A stretch of 6,282 bases of DNA from Deltaproteobacteria bacterium (GTDB lineage Bacteria; Desulfobacterota; DSM-4660; Desulfatiglandales; Desulfatiglandaceae): contig QMLZ01000179.1 of the NCBI GenBank assembly GCA_003646995.1, positions 1 through 6,282 of the forward strand, given 5' to 3'. Below, in pieces: positions 5,155-6,282 of the stretch (within the stretch, counting starts at the first letter, position 1; every line of letters starts with the position of its first letter). Position numbers and translations under genes: made by a program. The notes below the pieces were generated by a model. It was not told where the DNA came from. It saw only the letters and a program-made list of their open reading frames with translations, and searched no databases.

Positions 5155-6146
5155 AAAACGCACTTGACTTCTCAGATTTTCCCCGCATTGACCTTGTGGT
5201 TGCGGCATGCGGTGCAGCATTTATACTTGCCTTTCCCCTGTTCCCCCACTCATCCTTTGCCATGGCCACAATGATCCAGTTTCTCATGTTCTCCCTTTAT
5301 GGCATGGGATGGAACACCATAGGTGGATACGGTGGTCAGGTAGATCTCGGAAAAGCCCAATACGTGGGAATAGGTGCCTATACCACAGCGGTCATGCTGA
5401 TTCGATGGGATATCCCCTTCTGGGTTTCCATGCCCATAGGCATGAGCCTTGCCGTGGGATGGTCCTTCATAATCGGGTACCCTCTGTTCCGCCTAAAGGG
5501 ACACTATTTTGCCATTGCCACCATCGCCACTTCGCTTGTGCTGCTGGACTTGTTCCAAGTATGGGAGTTTGTGGGGGCTGCCCGGGGACTGGAGATTTCA
5601 CCTATCAAGTATTCGCCACCGGATTTTTTGAGGCTGATCTTCAAAGAGGATATCTACTATTACTATATTATAGCCGGATTCTTCTTCCTGGGCATTTTTT
5701 ATATTAACTGGTTCCGCAACTCTCGTCTGGGTTTTCAGCTTCGCTGCATAAAAGATAACGAAGATGTGGCCAGATCATTGGGTATAAATGTGCACCGGGC
5801 CAAGATCAAGACCTATGCTATTGCCACTGCCTTTGTGAGCATGGTGGGCTCATTCCATGCGTGTTACATAAAGAACATCGAGCCAGAAGACACCATGAGC
5901 CTCGATATATCCATTTTGATCGCCCTTATGGCAATGCTCGGAGGAGCAGGCTCTCTGTGGGGACCCATCATAGGTGCGGCTGTATTGATTCCACTTAAGA
6001 GTTATCTTAAAGAATGGCTCGGAGCGCAGGCGGGTCTGCTGGGAATAGATCTCATCGTATATGCCCTCATCATTATGGTGATATCTGCGGTGGAGCCGAG
6101 GGGAATCTGGGGCGTGATTGAAAGAATAAGGAGAAGAAGAAATTGA
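5142..6146 (+). CDS. livM: LivM-type ABC permease
   Basis: 334-residue inner-membrane protein, the second permease of the importer. Family stretches are [20 protein letters not shown] (61-80), [19 protein letters not shown] (117-135), the ATPase-contact loop [19 protein letters not shown] (211-229) and [18 protein letters not shown] (262-279), closing with a basic tail (RIRRRRN). Length is as usual for LivM. The start is GTG at 5142-5144, inside the end of the LivH-type gene; there is no clear ribosome site, and translation is probably coupled to termination of that gene. The first conserved segment departs from the common GQ-L/V-S-L/F-G-H-A pattern, having Asp for Ser and Lys for His (GQVDLGKAQ), which may mark a subfamily. 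The 3' end overlaps the next gene by 4 nt. Confidence 0.92.
   Translation: MEALKNALDFSDFPRIDLVVAACGAAFILAFPLFPHSSFAMATMIQFLMFSLYGMGWNTIGGYGGQVDLGKAQYVGIGAYTTAVMLIRWDIPFWVSMPIGMSLAVGWSFIIGYPLFRLKGHYFAIATIATSLVLLDLFQVWEFVGAARGLEISPIKYSPPDFLRLIFKEDIYYYYIIAGFFFLGIFYINWFRNSRLGFQLRCIKDNEDVARSLGINVHRAKIKTYAIATAFVSMVGSFHACYIKNIEPEDTMSLDISILIALMAMLGGAGSLWGPIIGAAVLIPLKSYLKEWLGAQAGLLGIDLIVYALIIMVISAVEPRGIWGVIERIRRRRN
6128..6133 (+). promoter_or_regulatory. Ribosome binding site deciding the TTG start of livG
   Basis: AAGGAG ends 9 nt before TTG at 6143-6145. Because no ATG or GTG lies in frame nearby, and the homologous region begins at once with [14 protein letters not shown], this site supports the unusual TTG start and a TTGA overlap with the livM stop. 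Confidence 0.65.
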
Positions 6147-6282
6147 GGCTGCTCGAAGTATATAACCTTATCAAATACTTCGGTGGGCTTTGTGCGAATG
6201 CCGATATCTCTTTTAGCCTGGACAGAGGGGAACTCTTGGGCCTGATAGGACCCAATGGTGCCGGCAAGACGACATTATTTAA
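6143..6282 (+). CDS. livG: LivG-type ABC ATPase, 5' end only
   Basis: The first 46 residues of a cytoplasmic ABC ATPase, cut by the window edge; LivG proteins are usually about 250 residues. It reads [20 protein letters not shown], then [16 protein letters not shown] and the Walker A motif GPNGAGKTT (36-44, bases 6248-6274) followed by L-F. The FGGL..A..D.SF start and the L-F after Walker A are typical of LivG and not of generic ABC ATPases; LivF normally has a different N-terminus. It should bind ATP and power the LivH/LivM pair, with a LivF-type partner expected just downstream outside the window. The gene starts with TTG and overlaps the livM stop by 4 nt, the classic sign of translational coupling. 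Confidence 0.9.
   Translation, partial: MRLLEVYNLIKYFGGLCANADISFSLDRGELLGLIGPNGAGKTTLF

Noticed and set aside
2864..5707. Many antisense or alternate-frame ORFs within the ABC genes
   Set aside because: They arise from the codon bias of the real plus-strand genes, which show signal peptide, membrane segments and family motifs.
1..6282. CRISPR array, phage structural genes, anti-phage system or biosynthetic cluster
   Set aside because: No regularly spaced repeats and no gene of these kinds is visible; the toxin-antitoxin pair is the only element with a possible defence role.

Overview
The window looks like bacterial chromosome, probably from a Desulfobacterota (former Deltaproteobacteria) or similar anaerobe. 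This rests on familiarity with the protein styles (a DUF4143-type ATPase, a dockerin-like C-terminal tail, a REP-associated transposase tail, a LIV-type ABC operon) and not on any marker gene. It has two halves. Positions 1 to about 2600 are a patchwork of gene remnants plus one intact toxin-antitoxin pair. Positions 2700 to 6282 are a compact, intact nutrient-uptake operon that runs off the right edge.

Left half. Positions 1-354 (+) hold the decayed remains of a DUF4143-type AAA ATPase, with an internal stop, a frameshift in an A-run and an early end. A C-terminal scrap of the same gene lies in another frame at 356-427, implying an internal deletion. On the minus strand, 491-868 is the C-terminal end of an exported-type protein with two dockerin/EF-hand-like calcium loops and no beginning. 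At 924-951 (-) a hairpin matches the T-arm, acceptor strand and CCA of a tRNA 3' end but has no tRNA body; it could be an integration-site remnant or simply the terminator of the next operon. Positions 1001-1574 (-) encode an apparently intact type II toxin-antitoxin module, antitoxin first, with an 11-nt overlap. At 1711-2502 (-) one open frame joins a RelE/ParE-like fragment to the C-terminal half of a REP-associated (Y1/HUH) transposase that has lost its catalytic domain. Another short protein-like scrap follows at 2474-2593 (-).

Right half. A good sigma-70-type promoter (TTGACA, 16 nt, TATATT, at 2711-2738) precedes a branched-chain amino acid (HAAT/LIV) family ABC importer: a periplasmic substrate-binding protein (2846-4159), a LivH-type permease (4240-5154), a LivM-type permease (5142-6146) and the first 46 residues of a LivG-type ATPase (6143 to the edge), all on the plus strand. 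A 12-bp perfect hairpin followed by TTTT lies between the binding-protein gene and the permeases, and the permease gene has a much weaker ribosome binding site. Both would favour excess binding protein over membrane complex. The three downstream genes overlap and use ATG, GTG and TTG starts, suggesting translational coupling. The ligand cannot be read from the sequence; amino acids, small carboxylates or amides are all possible for this family.

I do not see a convincing new biological system. The observations most worth checking are the toxin/transposase chimeric frame, the tRNA-3'-end-like hairpin beside the toxin-antitoxin pair, and the intra-operon hairpin.
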